A stretch of DNA of 49,971 bases from Thermoproteota archaeon (GTDB lineage: Archaea > Thermoproteota > Thermoprotei_A > Sulfolobales > Desulfurococcaceae): contig JAUQPA010000007.1 in NCBI GenBank assembly GCA_030550615.1, forward strand, positions 1 through 49,971. The letters run 5' to 3'. This document shows, piece after piece, positions 38,802 through 47,349 of this stretch (positions within the stretch are counted from its first letter, which is position 1; the number at the start of each line of letters is the position of its first letter). The translations under genes were made by a program, and so were the position numbers. The notes under the pieces were generated by a model. The model had not been told where the DNA came from and searched no databases. It saw only the letters and a list, made by a program, of their open reading frames with translations.

Positions 38802-40349
38802 ATGAGAGCAATAATGTTTACATTTGAATCAACATACGTAAAGAAAGTTGGTGGTTTAGCCGAGGTTCCACCCAGGCTAGGGGAAGCAATGGAGAAACTT
38901 GGTTTAAATATCGAACTATTTACTCCTAGCCACTCGGTTATCGATACTTGTAGAGAGCCGGTGTTCGAAGTTAGCATTAATGATGTGAACTACTGTGTAA
39001 GCAAGTTGAGTAATCTAAAGCCAATTCACTACGTTGTCGGAGGAGGAGTACTAGATGAGCCATCGGTATATCCTCCTGGCAAATTAATGGAAAAATCATT
39101 GATGTTCGCCCGGGTCATATATGAGTATTTCAAAGAGAAACTAACTGGTGAGAAAGCAGAGTTCATATTCCATGGTCATGATTGGCACAGTATTCCTGTT
39201 TTGTTGGCATTAAATGCTCTTTCCGTTAAGAAAGATCTAAACAGTAGATTTGTACTGCATGTGCATTTAGGTACGAGAAACGCTGTTTCTCTAGATGAAT
39301 TATGCAGAATAGCCTTGTTGTGTGAAGAAACATACGTAAGAGGAGATCACGGCATCGCTGAGTTAAAACACTATTATTATGCATCCGGTGGAATCATCGA
39401 GAGATTGGCTGCGTTAACTGTTGACAAAATCGTTACTGTGAGCCGTAATTACGTCAAAAACCTCGTTAGATTAATGGGACCAGATAAGTTATCAAAAATG
39501 GACTATGTGTATAATGCATCTCCATTAACCTGGGATGAAGTTGTAAAATTACTGAAGAGTAAATTTGGCTTGGTTGAACCCGGGAACCATGTTAATAGAT
39601 TAATGTTTAGAGATAAGCTACTAACGAACACTATTAAGTTCATTGGAGTTTCATATATCGAACAAGACGTTGAAAAATATGTCAAAAGCTTAATTGCGAA
39701 ATATGATTTGGAGTACAATTCTACATTCAAATCTAGTGGACCATTGATTTTCATGATTGGTAGACTGAGTTCCCAGAAGGGATTTGACTATGTGTTAAAA
39801 GCACTTGATAAAATAGTCTTCATGGAACCAAGAGTGAAACTAGTTGTTGCTTTCTCACCTACAACATGGGATCTGGAGGCTGTTAAAGCGTGGATCGAAG
39901 CAGTGTTGTCGTTCCCAGATAATCTCAGAGTTTTTCCAGGAATGCTCAGTAGAGATCACGCTGTTCTGTTCTACTATGCTTCAAACGCTACTCTAATCCC
40001 CAGTAGAAATGAACCATTCGGATTGGTCGCGCTTGAATCCATGGCAACGGGAACTCCGGTGTCAGCCTCGAAAGTAGGAGGGTTGGCGGATATTGTGCTA
40101 GATGTTAGAAGAGAGGCTCAAAACGGTGTCGGGGTTTTGTTCACGCCGGGAAACATAGATGATCTAGTTGATTCAACAATGCACTTAGTAGAACTTATGG
40201 AAAAAGGATATGAGGGAGCTCGCGAAGCCTTAGCTATTAGGGCGTCATGCATTAAAAGAGCTGAGGAATTTGACTGGGGTTCTTCGGCTCGAAAAACCAT
40301 TGATCTCTACAATGAGATTCTCAAAAGAACGTGGATTAAAAGATATTGA
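38802..40349 (+). CDS. glgA: Glycogen synthase, GT5-like
   Basis: KKVGGLAEVPPRLGEAMEKLG, FHGHDWHSIPVLL, IGRLSSQKGFDYVLKALD, PSRNEPFGLVALESMATGTPVSASKVGGLADIV. Confidence 0.9.
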   Translation: MRAIMFTFESTYVKKVGGLAEVPPRLGEAMEKLGLNIELFTPSHSVIDTCREPVFEVSINDVNYCVSKLSNLKPIHYVVGGGVLDEPSVYPPGKLMEKSLMFARVIYEYFKEKLTGEKAEFIFHGHDWHSIPVLLALNALSVKKDLNSRFVLHVHLGTRNAVSLDELCRIALLCEETYVRGDHGIAELKHYYYASGGIIERLAALTVDKIVTVSRNYVKNLVRLMGPDKLSKMDYVYNASPLTWDEVVKLLKSKFGLVEPGNHVNRLMFRDKLLTNTIKFIGVSYIEQDVEKYVKSLIAKYDLEYNSTFKSSGPLIFMIGRLSSQKGFDYVLKALDKIVFMEPRVKLVVAFSPTTWDLEAVKAWIEAVLSFPDNLRVFPGMLSRDHAVLFYYASNATLIPSRNEPFGLVALESMATGTPVSASKVGGLADIVLDVRREAQNGVGVLFTPGNIDDLVDSTMHLVELMEKGYEGAREALAIRASCIKRAEEFDWGSSARKTIDLYNEILKRTWIKRY

Positions 40350-40407
40350 AACACCTCACCGTGGACAATTTATTAATTAGTTCTCGTTGCGTCTATTTTA
40401 TTAATGG

Positions 40408-41643
40408 GTGGCAGTGTTGCTTCTAAACCCAATTATAGAGAAAGCGTGGAGCACGATTCTAGATGCTTCAAGTATTCTATATAAAGCAGTAATTAGAACA
40501 CCGTTGATCCACAATGCATTCATTTCCAAGATAACACGTAATTATGTATATCTAAAGCTGGAAAACCTTCAGGTAACAGGATCATTTAAGGTTAGAGGCG
40601 CATATTATAAAATATACAAGAATCTCGAGATTGCCAGAAATAAAGGCGTTGTTACAGCATCTAGTGGAAATCATGCACAAGGAGTTGCATATGCAGCGTC
40701 AATACTAGGAGTAGATGCTACAGTAGTTATGCCTGAAACAGCTCCACCATTCAAAATAAACTCAACCAAGAGCTATGGAGCAAAAGTCATATTGCATGGA
40801 AGTATCTATGATGATGCATATAGAAAAGCAATGGAAATAGTTAATGAAACAGGAGCAATTTTTATTCACCCATTTAATGATATCGATATCATAGCTGGGC
40901 AAGGCACTATTGGCCTTGAAATAATTGAGCAACTAAGTAATGTAGATGCCGTAATAGTCCCAATAGGTGGAGGTGGATTAATATCAGGAGTAGGTGTTGC
41001 ACTAAAGAAACTAAAACCCGGAGTCAAGGTTATAGGGGTAGAACCTTCTAATGCAGCTAAGTATTTTGCTTCCAGGAAAGCTGGTGTGATGTCAACAATA
41101 GAACCAAAAATTTCCATTGCGGATGGTGTTGTTACAAAAAGCGTTGGTGATCTAACATATGAAATAATGAACGAAGTAGTTGATGACGTAATTACCGTGG
41201 ATGAGGAATCCATTGCTCGTGCAATATATGTCCTCATGGAGAGAGCTAAGATTATCGTTGAAGGTGCTGGAGCATTACCTGCAGCTGCTTTGCTAGATGG
41301 GAATTTGAACTACCAGAACAAAACAATTGCATTGGTTATAAGTGGCGGCAACATTGATCTTGCAACACTTTACAAAATCCTAATAAAAGGATTAGCGCAC
41401 GATAATAGGATCACAAATATTAGAGTAGTGCTAAGGGATGTTCATGGAGAACTACTTAAAGTGCTTAAAGTTCTTCATAAATATAGATGCAACATAATTG
41501 ACATTAGACATGATCGATTTAACTTAAAGGTCCCAGTAGGACACGCTTTAGTTGAGATTTTCATTGAAATACCCGATGTAGATGTAGTGGATAAAATAAG
41601 AAACGAACTAGTGGATTTAGGGGTAACTATATGGGAAAAATAA
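40408..41643 (+). CDS. ilvA: Threonine ammonia-lyase (PLP-dependent) with ACT-like C-terminus
   Basis: LENLQVTGSFKVRGAYYKI PLP-Lys motif, TASSGNHAQGVAYAA, IVPIGGGGLISGV, C-terminal ACT-like ITNIRVVLRDVHGELLKVLKVLHKYRCNIIDIRHDR. Confidence 0.9.
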   Translation: MAVLLLNPIIEKAWSTILDASSILYKAVIRTPLIHNAFISKITRNYVYLKLENLQVTGSFKVRGAYYKIYKNLEIARNKGVVTASSGNHAQGVAYAASILGVDATVVMPETAPPFKINSTKSYGAKVILHGSIYDDAYRKAMEIVNETGAIFIHPFNDIDIIAGQGTIGLEIIEQLSNVDAVIVPIGGGGLISGVGVALKKLKPGVKVIGVEPSNAAKYFASRKAGVMSTIEPKISIADGVVTKSVGDLTYEIMNEVVDDVITVDEESIARAIYVLMERAKIIVEGAGALPAAALLDGNLNYQNKTIALVISGGNIDLATLYKILIKGLAHDNRITNIRVVLRDVHGELLKVLKVLHKYRCNIIDIRHDRFNLKVPVGHALVEIFIEIPDVDVVDKIRNELVDLGVTIWEK

Positions 41644-41664
41644 AAGAGTGCATGGTGAGGTATT

Positions 41665-41988
41665 ATGAGCTACGATAGAAGTATTGTTATTGAAAAACTA
41701 TCTAAGTACTTTGAACTCACTCGAGATGATATGTTTGAATTATATGATCAACTCGACACGTTATATAATGAAATAATCACTAAGTATCTCGAAGCCCTTG
41801 CTGATCCTAAATCGAATGAACAATTGGTGAAGAAATTATTTGAACTTGCTTTACTCCTTTTAAATAAGGATAGTTTAAGTGTCGAAGAAGAGCTAACCTT
41901 AATTTCTATCCTAGATATCCTCGCGACAGATCTCCACGATAAAACAATTGGGTTTATATCAGCTGAAGAAGCAGGCGAGGAGCGATAG
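41665..41988 (+). CDS. Hypothetical protein (helical, 107 aa)
   Basis: ORF with coding-like composition between ilvA and nadM. Confidence 0.5.
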   Translation: MSYDRSIVIEKLSKYFELTRDDMFELYDQLDTLYNEIITKYLEALADPKSNEQLVKKLFELALLLLNKDSLSVEEELTLISILDILATDLHDKTIGFISAEEAGEER

Positions 41989-42079
41989 GTATGCAAGTTC
42001 CGGTTAAAGAGCAATCATGGCTTTTTCGTCATTATTCGGTTTATTTTTAAATCAATTAGTTCAAATCACAGATAAAAAC

Positions 42080-42095
42080 CATTGATTGATCAATG
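42080..42095. promoter_or_regulatory. Candidate operator CATTGAT-TG-ATCAATG upstream of nadM
   Basis: Perfect 7-bp arms with 2-bp centre, abutting TATA-like ATATTTATAAG about 35 bp upstream of the nadM start. Confidence 0.5.
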
Positions 42096-42134
42096 ATATT
42101 TATAAGTTAAATAAATTTATACATGGGATCATAA

Positions 42135-42659
42135 TTGGTGAGCAGGGCTTTATTTATTGGTAGATTTCAGCCTTTTCACAATGGCCATATGTATGCAGTG
42201 AAACACATTCTGGAGTCGCACGATGAATTGGTAATCGTAGTTGCTGCTGCACAATATAATTACACTATGGATAACCCGTTTACCGCGGGAGAAAGAATCG
42301 AGATGATAAAACTAGCCTTAGAGGAATTATATAGTAAATGCTATATAATACCAGTAGATAACATCCCGAATAATTTTGAATGGCCTAGGCATGTTTTATC
42401 GTACACACCAAGAGTTAATATCGTATATTCCAATAACGAATTCGTTAAATTATTATTCAAAAACTACGGTATTGAAGTCGAAAACACCCCGGTCTTGCCG
42501 GGTGTAAGCGGAACAATAATTAGAAAGGCTATGGCTGAAGGAGTTGACTGGAAGCATATGGTGCCCAGGAGAGTAGTGGAATTCATAGAGTCTATTAAAG
42601 GTGAAGAACGCGTTAAAGCAATATGGAAAATACATGCTAAAGAAGGTGAAAGGTACTAG
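42135..42659 (+). CDS. nadM: Nicotinamide-nucleotide adenylyltransferase (archaeal NadM)
   Basis: ALFIGRFQPFHNGHMYAVKHIL (HxGH), AQYNYTMDNPFTAGERIEMI, VSGTIIRKAM (ISGTxIR). Confidence 0.93.
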   Translation: MVSRALFIGRFQPFHNGHMYAVKHILESHDELVIVVAAAQYNYTMDNPFTAGERIEMIKLALEELYSKCYIIPVDNIPNNFEWPRHVLSYTPRVNIVYSNNEFVKLLFKNYGIEVENTPVLPGVSGTIIRKAMAEGVDWKHMVPRRVVEFIESIKGEERVKAIWKIHAKEGERY

Positions 42660-43424
42660 GTGAAAATCATGCAATGCTATAGAGTTGCCATTATTGCTAT
42701 AGGCTCAGAGATATTGAAAGGAATAATTCAAGACACCAACTCCCATTGGTTAGCAAGATCTCTCACTGAACTGGGATTTGAAGTAACGAGAATTATGGTG
42801 GTTCCAGATGATTACGAAGACATAGGTTGGGCGGTGAATGCAATGCTGGGATTCTCGGATATAATTATAACGACCGGTGGCTTAGGGTTTACCAAGGACG
42901 ATATAACATTAGATGCAATAGCTAGAGCACTAGGATTAAAACTTAGTTTAAATCAAGAAGCAGTAGATATGATCAAGAGGAGAGTAACTGGAAATATTGA
43001 TCCATACTTGAAAGCGGCCTTCATACCTGAGAATGGAAAACCTTTATTCAACTCCGTGGGAATTTCGCCTGGAGTATATCTAGAAATTCATGGTAAAAAG
43101 ATAATAGTCCTACCTGGTGTTCCATCGGAAATGAAAACTATGTTCGAGGAGCAGGTTAAACCCATACTTTTATCCATGACAAAATGCTACTCTACTAGAA
43201 TTACCATTATCACGGATCACCAGAAGGAGAGAGAAGTAGACAATTTGATAAAGGAAATACGTGAAACACATAGAGATGTATATTTTAAGACACATGCCAC
43301 AACACCTGTTAAATTAACAGTCGTGATACACGCGTCCTCAGCCAACGAGCTAGAAGAAAAATTAAATAATATTTTAGGTAAATTAAGAACATTGATTAAA
43401 ATAAGAGAAATAAAAATTGACTAG
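42660..43424 (+). CDS. CinA-family / molybdopterin-binding domain protein
   Basis: AIIAIGSEILKGIIQDTNSHWLARSLTELGFEV, IITTGGLGFTKDDITLDAIARALG, ILPGVPSEMKTMFE-like VLPGVPSEMKTMFEEQ. Confidence 0.88.
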   Translation: MKIMQCYRVAIIAIGSEILKGIIQDTNSHWLARSLTELGFEVTRIMVVPDDYEDIGWAVNAMLGFSDIIITTGGLGFTKDDITLDAIARALGLKLSLNQEAVDMIKRRVTGNIDPYLKAAFIPENGKPLFNSVGISPGVYLEIHGKKIIVLPGVPSEMKTMFEEQVKPILLSMTKCYSTRITIITDHQKEREVDNLIKEIRETHRDVYFKTHATTPVKLTVVIHASSANELEEKLNNILGKLRTLIKIREIKID

Positions 43425-43440
43425 GTAAGGGAAAACAATA

Positions 43441-44019
43441 ATGAGCAGTTATCGTCTAGAAACAGGTCTTATTTTAAGCCTGTTATCTATCGCTACTCCA
43501 TTATCCTCGATTGCTATATCTGCTTACCTATCGTGTTGGTTTGACATATATGAAAACGCACTAAGCGACCTTGGACACGCGGTGTTGAGTGATGTATCCC
43601 CTATATTTAACTTGGGTCTGTCAACGGGAGGTTTAATGATGTCTATTTTTGGAGCAAAGTACATTGCGAGTTACAGTAGATTAATTGGTTTTCTCGTAGC
43701 TTTGACTGGGTATTTTCTGATACTTGTAAGTGTATTTAACGAAATATATGGACTACTGCATTTTATTGTTTCCTTCTTATTTTTCACGCTGTTGTTGCTA
43801 TCCATGCTGTTCTACGTATTGAAGCTGGGGAATCGCGCTTTAATCTATACATTTATCTTTCTTCTTGGATTAAACATTCTTGCATGGTACATGCATTTTG
43901 CTTTGAGAATCCCCAGAGGAGCTGCGTTACCTGAGCTTATCTCAGTATTTACTGTAATACCATTTTATCTTCATTTATCATGGAGAGTTAGCCTCCTGTG
44001 TAAAAAGGTGAGGCCTTGA
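43441..44019 (+). CDS. DUF998 family membrane protein
   Basis: Six hydrophobic segments; ENALSDLGHAVLSDVSPIFNLGLSTGGLMM is the DUF998-like signature. Confidence 0.75.
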   Translation: MSSYRLETGLILSLLSIATPLSSIAISAYLSCWFDIYENALSDLGHAVLSDVSPIFNLGLSTGGLMMSIFGAKYIASYSRLIGFLVALTGYFLILVSVFNEIYGLLHFIVSFLFFTLLLLSMLFYVLKLGNRALIYTFIFLLGLNILAWYMHFALRIPRGAALPELISVFTVIPFYLHLSWRVSLLCKKVRP

Positions 44020-44699
44020 GATGGTTGGTTTTAACTCCGTTTACAAGGTTTGGATATGAAAAATTAGCTAGATTCCTCAGATCAACTAGCTATAGAACAT
44101 ATGTTCCACTACCGAGAGATCTTTGTTTAGGGTTGCAGCCAGCTAATTTACCTGCAAGCTTCATGGAAATCTGGGAACCTTTACTGGATCTTATCTGGGA
44201 GAACGCGGTCTTCGCTGAATGTTACCTTACTCGAGAAGATTTGATTAATCAAATTAACAATAGCCTGGAGATAGCGCTACTTGTATTTAAATATAAAGTG
44301 TATGGAAAATTGGATATTTCGGAATGGTTATCAAGGATTCCTCGTAAACTTGAACCTAAGTTGAAAAATTGGAGTGGGATATTGGTAATTGACAGATTCG
44401 TGGACTACGTTACTTTACTGAGGAGTAACATTAACATAGAAAAAGTATTGGCTGTTGATGCCTTTGCACCCACTCCTCTTGAATTACTAATATTAACCGC
44501 TAATGATCTAATAAACTGGACTTGCGGTATTGAATCAATTATTCAATGGATCATCAAATACATTGGTGAAATTATTCTACTCAGCAGCAATGTTTCAACT
44601 GCGTACTTGAATCTAACACGTGATCCCTCGTATAGAGATCTCGTCAATCAATGCATGGCTGAAAGTTATATGATACGGTGGTGGCGGAGTGAAAAATAA
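44016..44699 (+). CDS. Hypothetical protein (227 aa)
   Basis: Translationally coupled ORF (TTG start overlapping the upstream stop) inside the operon; no family recognised. Confidence 0.55.
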   Translation: MRWLVLTPFTRFGYEKLARFLRSTSYRTYVPLPRDLCLGLQPANLPASFMEIWEPLLDLIWENAVFAECYLTREDLINQINNSLEIALLVFKYKVYGKLDISEWLSRIPRKLEPKLKNWSGILVIDRFVDYVTLLRSNINIEKVLAVDAFAPTPLELLILTANDLINWTCGIESIIQWIIKYIGEIILLSSNVSTAYLNLTRDPSYRDLVNQCMAESYMIRWWRSEK

Positions 44700-45561
44700 A
44701 AAGACAATTAATTACGTTAAAATTAGGGAAATTTTGAAGAACATTCACATTGTTATATCGATTATCTGTGCTCTTTTAGTTTTAATCTATGTTTTCTCCA
44801 TAGATATAAATGCTTGGTTTTATTACAAGCGTACAACGATAGCTCCGGACACAACTGAATACGCAGGTTTTCTTTCAACAGACAAAGAGATATTTCTACC
44901 TCTACCTAGAAGCTTAAGCAATATGACGGTTGAGGAAGCTATTCTTCTGAGACGGAGTATAAGAGAATATACCGAGGACCCAGTGAAACTAGAGCATCTT
45001 GCACTTATTCTCTGGTCGGCCTATGGTGTAACAGAGACTCGTTATGGGCTTAGAGCGGTTCCTAGCGCTGGTGGAACTTATCCTTTGGAAGTATATGTTG
45101 TCATAGGTAGTAAAGGACTCATAGTGAGCAGCGAAATCTACGTTAAACCAGGTATATATAAATATGATTTTCGTAGACACTCACTTGTATTGCTCAAAGA
45201 AGGAGATTATAGAAAGGAACTGGCGAGGGCAGCTCTCGATCAGCCATGGGTTGAAAAAGCACCGGTTAGCATCGTGGTTTTCGCGATATACGAAAGAACA
45301 ACCAGGATTTACGGCGAAAGAGGTTACCTACGGTATGTTCCTATGGAAGTTGGTCACCTTGGGCAGAACGTCTACTTGATGGCCACTGCACTGGGTTACG
45401 GAACAGTCGTAGTTGGAGCTTTTCACGATGATCAAGTCAAATCAATTATTGGGGTAGAAGTAAATGAAGTACCAATGTATATTATTCCAATAGGTGTTCC
45501 TAAGGAACGCTCGGTTTACGACTTCAACGATATTTGGAATTATATAGAGGCGAACAGGTGA
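44689..45561 (+). CDS. SagB-type nitroreductase/dehydrogenase, N-terminally membrane-anchored
   Basis: VEEAILLRRSIREYTEDPVKLEHLALILWSAYGVTE...RAVPSAGGTYPLEVYVVIG...MEVGHLGQNVYLMATALGYGTVVVGAFHDDQV; N-terminal TM helix. Confidence 0.88.
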   Translation: MKNKKTINYVKIREILKNIHIVISIICALLVLIYVFSIDINAWFYYKRTTIAPDTTEYAGFLSTDKEIFLPLPRSLSNMTVEEAILLRRSIREYTEDPVKLEHLALILWSAYGVTETRYGLRAVPSAGGTYPLEVYVVIGSKGLIVSSEIYVKPGIYKYDFRRHSLVLLKEGDYRKELARAALDQPWVEKAPVSIVVFAIYERTTRIYGERGYLRYVPMEVGHLGQNVYLMATALGYGTVVVGAFHDDQVKSIIGVEVNEVPMYIIPIGVPKERSVYDFNDIWNYIEANR

Positions 45562-45566
45562 TCTAT

Positions 45567-45893
45567 ATGAACAACAAGTTCATTCGTTACTCATTAATAA
45601 TTGTAGAGATAACATCTTTTCCTTTGTTCTTGTTAACTCTAATTTACATTATAACAGGGTATCAAATGTTAACTCCACTTGTAATATTTAGTAGACCTAG
45701 GATACTACATCTAGACAGGCTGCTTAGAATTCTATTTGTTTACTTATTCTTACTGCATTCATATGCTGGTTTAATTATACTAACAGCTAGGAGAGTGAGG
45801 AACAGGAAGATTTCAGATTTAGTAATGACAGCAATTACAGCGATTACAGCTTTATTTTTAGCGCTTTTCACTCTACTTGAATTACTTATCTAG
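45567..45893 (+). CDS. Small membrane protein (3-4 TM), SagB neighbour
   Basis: ATG behind an SD-like GGTGAT; hydrophobic throughout with PRILHLDRLLRILFVYLFLLHSYAGLIIL carrying two in-helix His residues. Confidence 0.65.
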   Translation: MNNKFIRYSLIIVEITSFPLFLLTLIYIITGYQMLTPLVIFSRPRILHLDRLLRILFVYLFLLHSYAGLIILTARRVRNRKISDLVMTAITAITALFLALFTLLELLI

Positions 45894-45897
45894 AACT

Positions 45898-46410
45898 TTA
45901 AAATAACTTCTCTTTTTCTTTCATTATTGACATCATTCTTTCTTGTAGATTAGTAATCCACTTAGGGATTCTAAGTTTATCCCTATCTATGCATCTCATT
46001 GGAGTATAGGGCTTGATGTCCAGTACAGGTGTTCCATTGAACAAGTCTAATCCTTTAACATAAATCTTATTTTCTTTTAAATTAGTTATCTCCAGTATTG
46101 TTATAGCAACAGGGTTGGGTCTATGAGGAGAATCGCATGCAAAAACACCTACTTCAGGCAACTCTTGTAAACTAAATCCAAGCAATAATAGCTTCCTGGG
46201 TTTTACAATAAGAGTTTTTCTCGCGTATTCGGGGGTTTTATGCAAATAAGCAATAACTATAATGTGAGAGTATTCCTCCAGCCCCAGGAGGCCTTCTCTA
46301 TATTCTTCCAGTACTTCAATATATCCCTCTACTCCGTTGATTGATTTTCTAACTTCGTCATCACTATATTGTGTTCTAACGTAGCCTATTGGTTTTAAAC
46401 ATATACTCAT
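45898..46410 (-). CDS. trmO: TrmO/TsaA-like tRNA N6-threonylcarbamoyladenosine methyltransferase
   Basis: CLKPIGYVRTQYSD, SHIIVIAYLHK, GVFACDSPHRPNPVAITILEITN, NGTPVLDIKPYTP. Start MSICLKP with SD GAGGTGAT at 46410. Confidence 0.9.
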   Translation of the reverse strand: MSICLKPIGYVRTQYSDDEVRKSINGVEGYIEVLEEYREGLLGLEEYSHIIVIAYLHKTPEYARKTLIVKPRKLLLLGFSLQELPEVGVFACDSPHRPNPVAITILEITNLKENKIYVKGLDLFNGTPVLDIKPYTPMRCIDRDKLRIPKWITNLQERMMSIMKEKEKLF

Positions 46411-46420
46411 TTTATCACCT

Positions 46421-46437
46421 CGTATTATCATAATACG
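46421..46437. promoter_or_regulatory. Palindrome CGTATTAT-C-ATAATACG immediately upstream of trmO
   Basis: Perfect 8-bp arms with 1-bp centre abutting the SD of the trmO-like gene. Confidence 0.45.
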
Positions 46438-46539
46438 ATCATTCAAAAACAAATTTTCAATTAGAATGAAAGAAAAACTTCTTCACGCTTGTTGTTACAA
46501 GATCAACATGTAGGTATTTCAATTAAACTACCTCAGGAT

Positions 46540-47274
46540 TCATTGTGTCATTGATTTACACTCCTGTTCAAATAATTTCTTTAACTCATCTGAGTTTTCT
46601 AGAGTTAATGAAATTATTCGATTAACCCCGTGTTTTTTAATGAGTACATCTAGAACTTTGTAAATTGCACAGTTTTTCTCGTACTCTCGTAGCTTTGATA
46701 TTAACATGTTCTGTAATATCTCGCCTAATCTAGCATCAATGCTATCAGCTAAGTGAACTATTAGTCCTTCTATTGTTGAAAAGGGTGCTTGTCCATGTAC
46801 TTCACTTAGTGCACGTATTAGTTTATCATGTGGATTTCTCCGGGATAATTCCGCCACGATAGCATAGTCGTGGCTAAGGTACCAATCTTCCCTGAGCTTG
46901 TATCCCCCATTCACGTTATCCGGTGCGTATTGATAGTACTTGTAAATATCATGTAGTATTGCTGTTGCAATAACTATGTCTCTATTAACTTTTAATCCAT
47001 ACACTTCATTGAATACCTCGGATAGAGTTAGGGCTATTCTAGCAACAGAATATGTGTGAACAAGTAGACCGCCCGTGTAGAAATGATGCTTTCTGGGTGC
47101 TGCAGGCGAATCCTCTATGTTTATCAATGGTTGAACATCTGTGATACCAAGAGATGGATTTCTAAGGAAGTCCTCCACGATGCTTTTTATTTCCATACTT
47201 TCGATGTTATCAACTAGTTTTCTAATAGTCTGCATTGACACATTGTTCACCGTTAAGCAACGAATTTTCATCAA
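46540..47274 (-). CDS. HD-domain metal-dependent phosphohydrolase
   Basis: HHFYTGGLLVHTYSVARIAL...IVIATAILHDIYKYYQY...LSHDYAIVAEL...LIVHLADSIDARLGE. Confidence 0.85.
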   Translation of the reverse strand: MMKIRCLTVNNVSMQTIRKLVDNIESMEIKSIVEDFLRNPSLGITDVQPLINIEDSPAAPRKHHFYTGGLLVHTYSVARIALTLSEVFNEVYGLKVNRDIVIATAILHDIYKYYQYAPDNVNGGYKLREDWYLSHDYAIVAELSRRNPHDKLIRALSEVHGQAPFSTIEGLIVHLADSIDARLGEILQNMLISKLREYEKNCAIYKVLDVLIKKHGVNRIISLTLENSDELKKLFEQECKSMTQ

Positions 47275-47349
47275 CTACTATTAGTTGTTATGTAGTTGAA
47301 CTACGTTTTTATACCTCAATCTTTTATACCTTAATAGTGAACGATTAAG

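Noticed and set aside
44689-45561. RiPP/azole peptide biosynthetic cluster suggested by the SagB-type gene
   Set aside because: No YcaO, SagC-like or precursor-peptide ORF in the neighbourhood; membrane redox role preferred.
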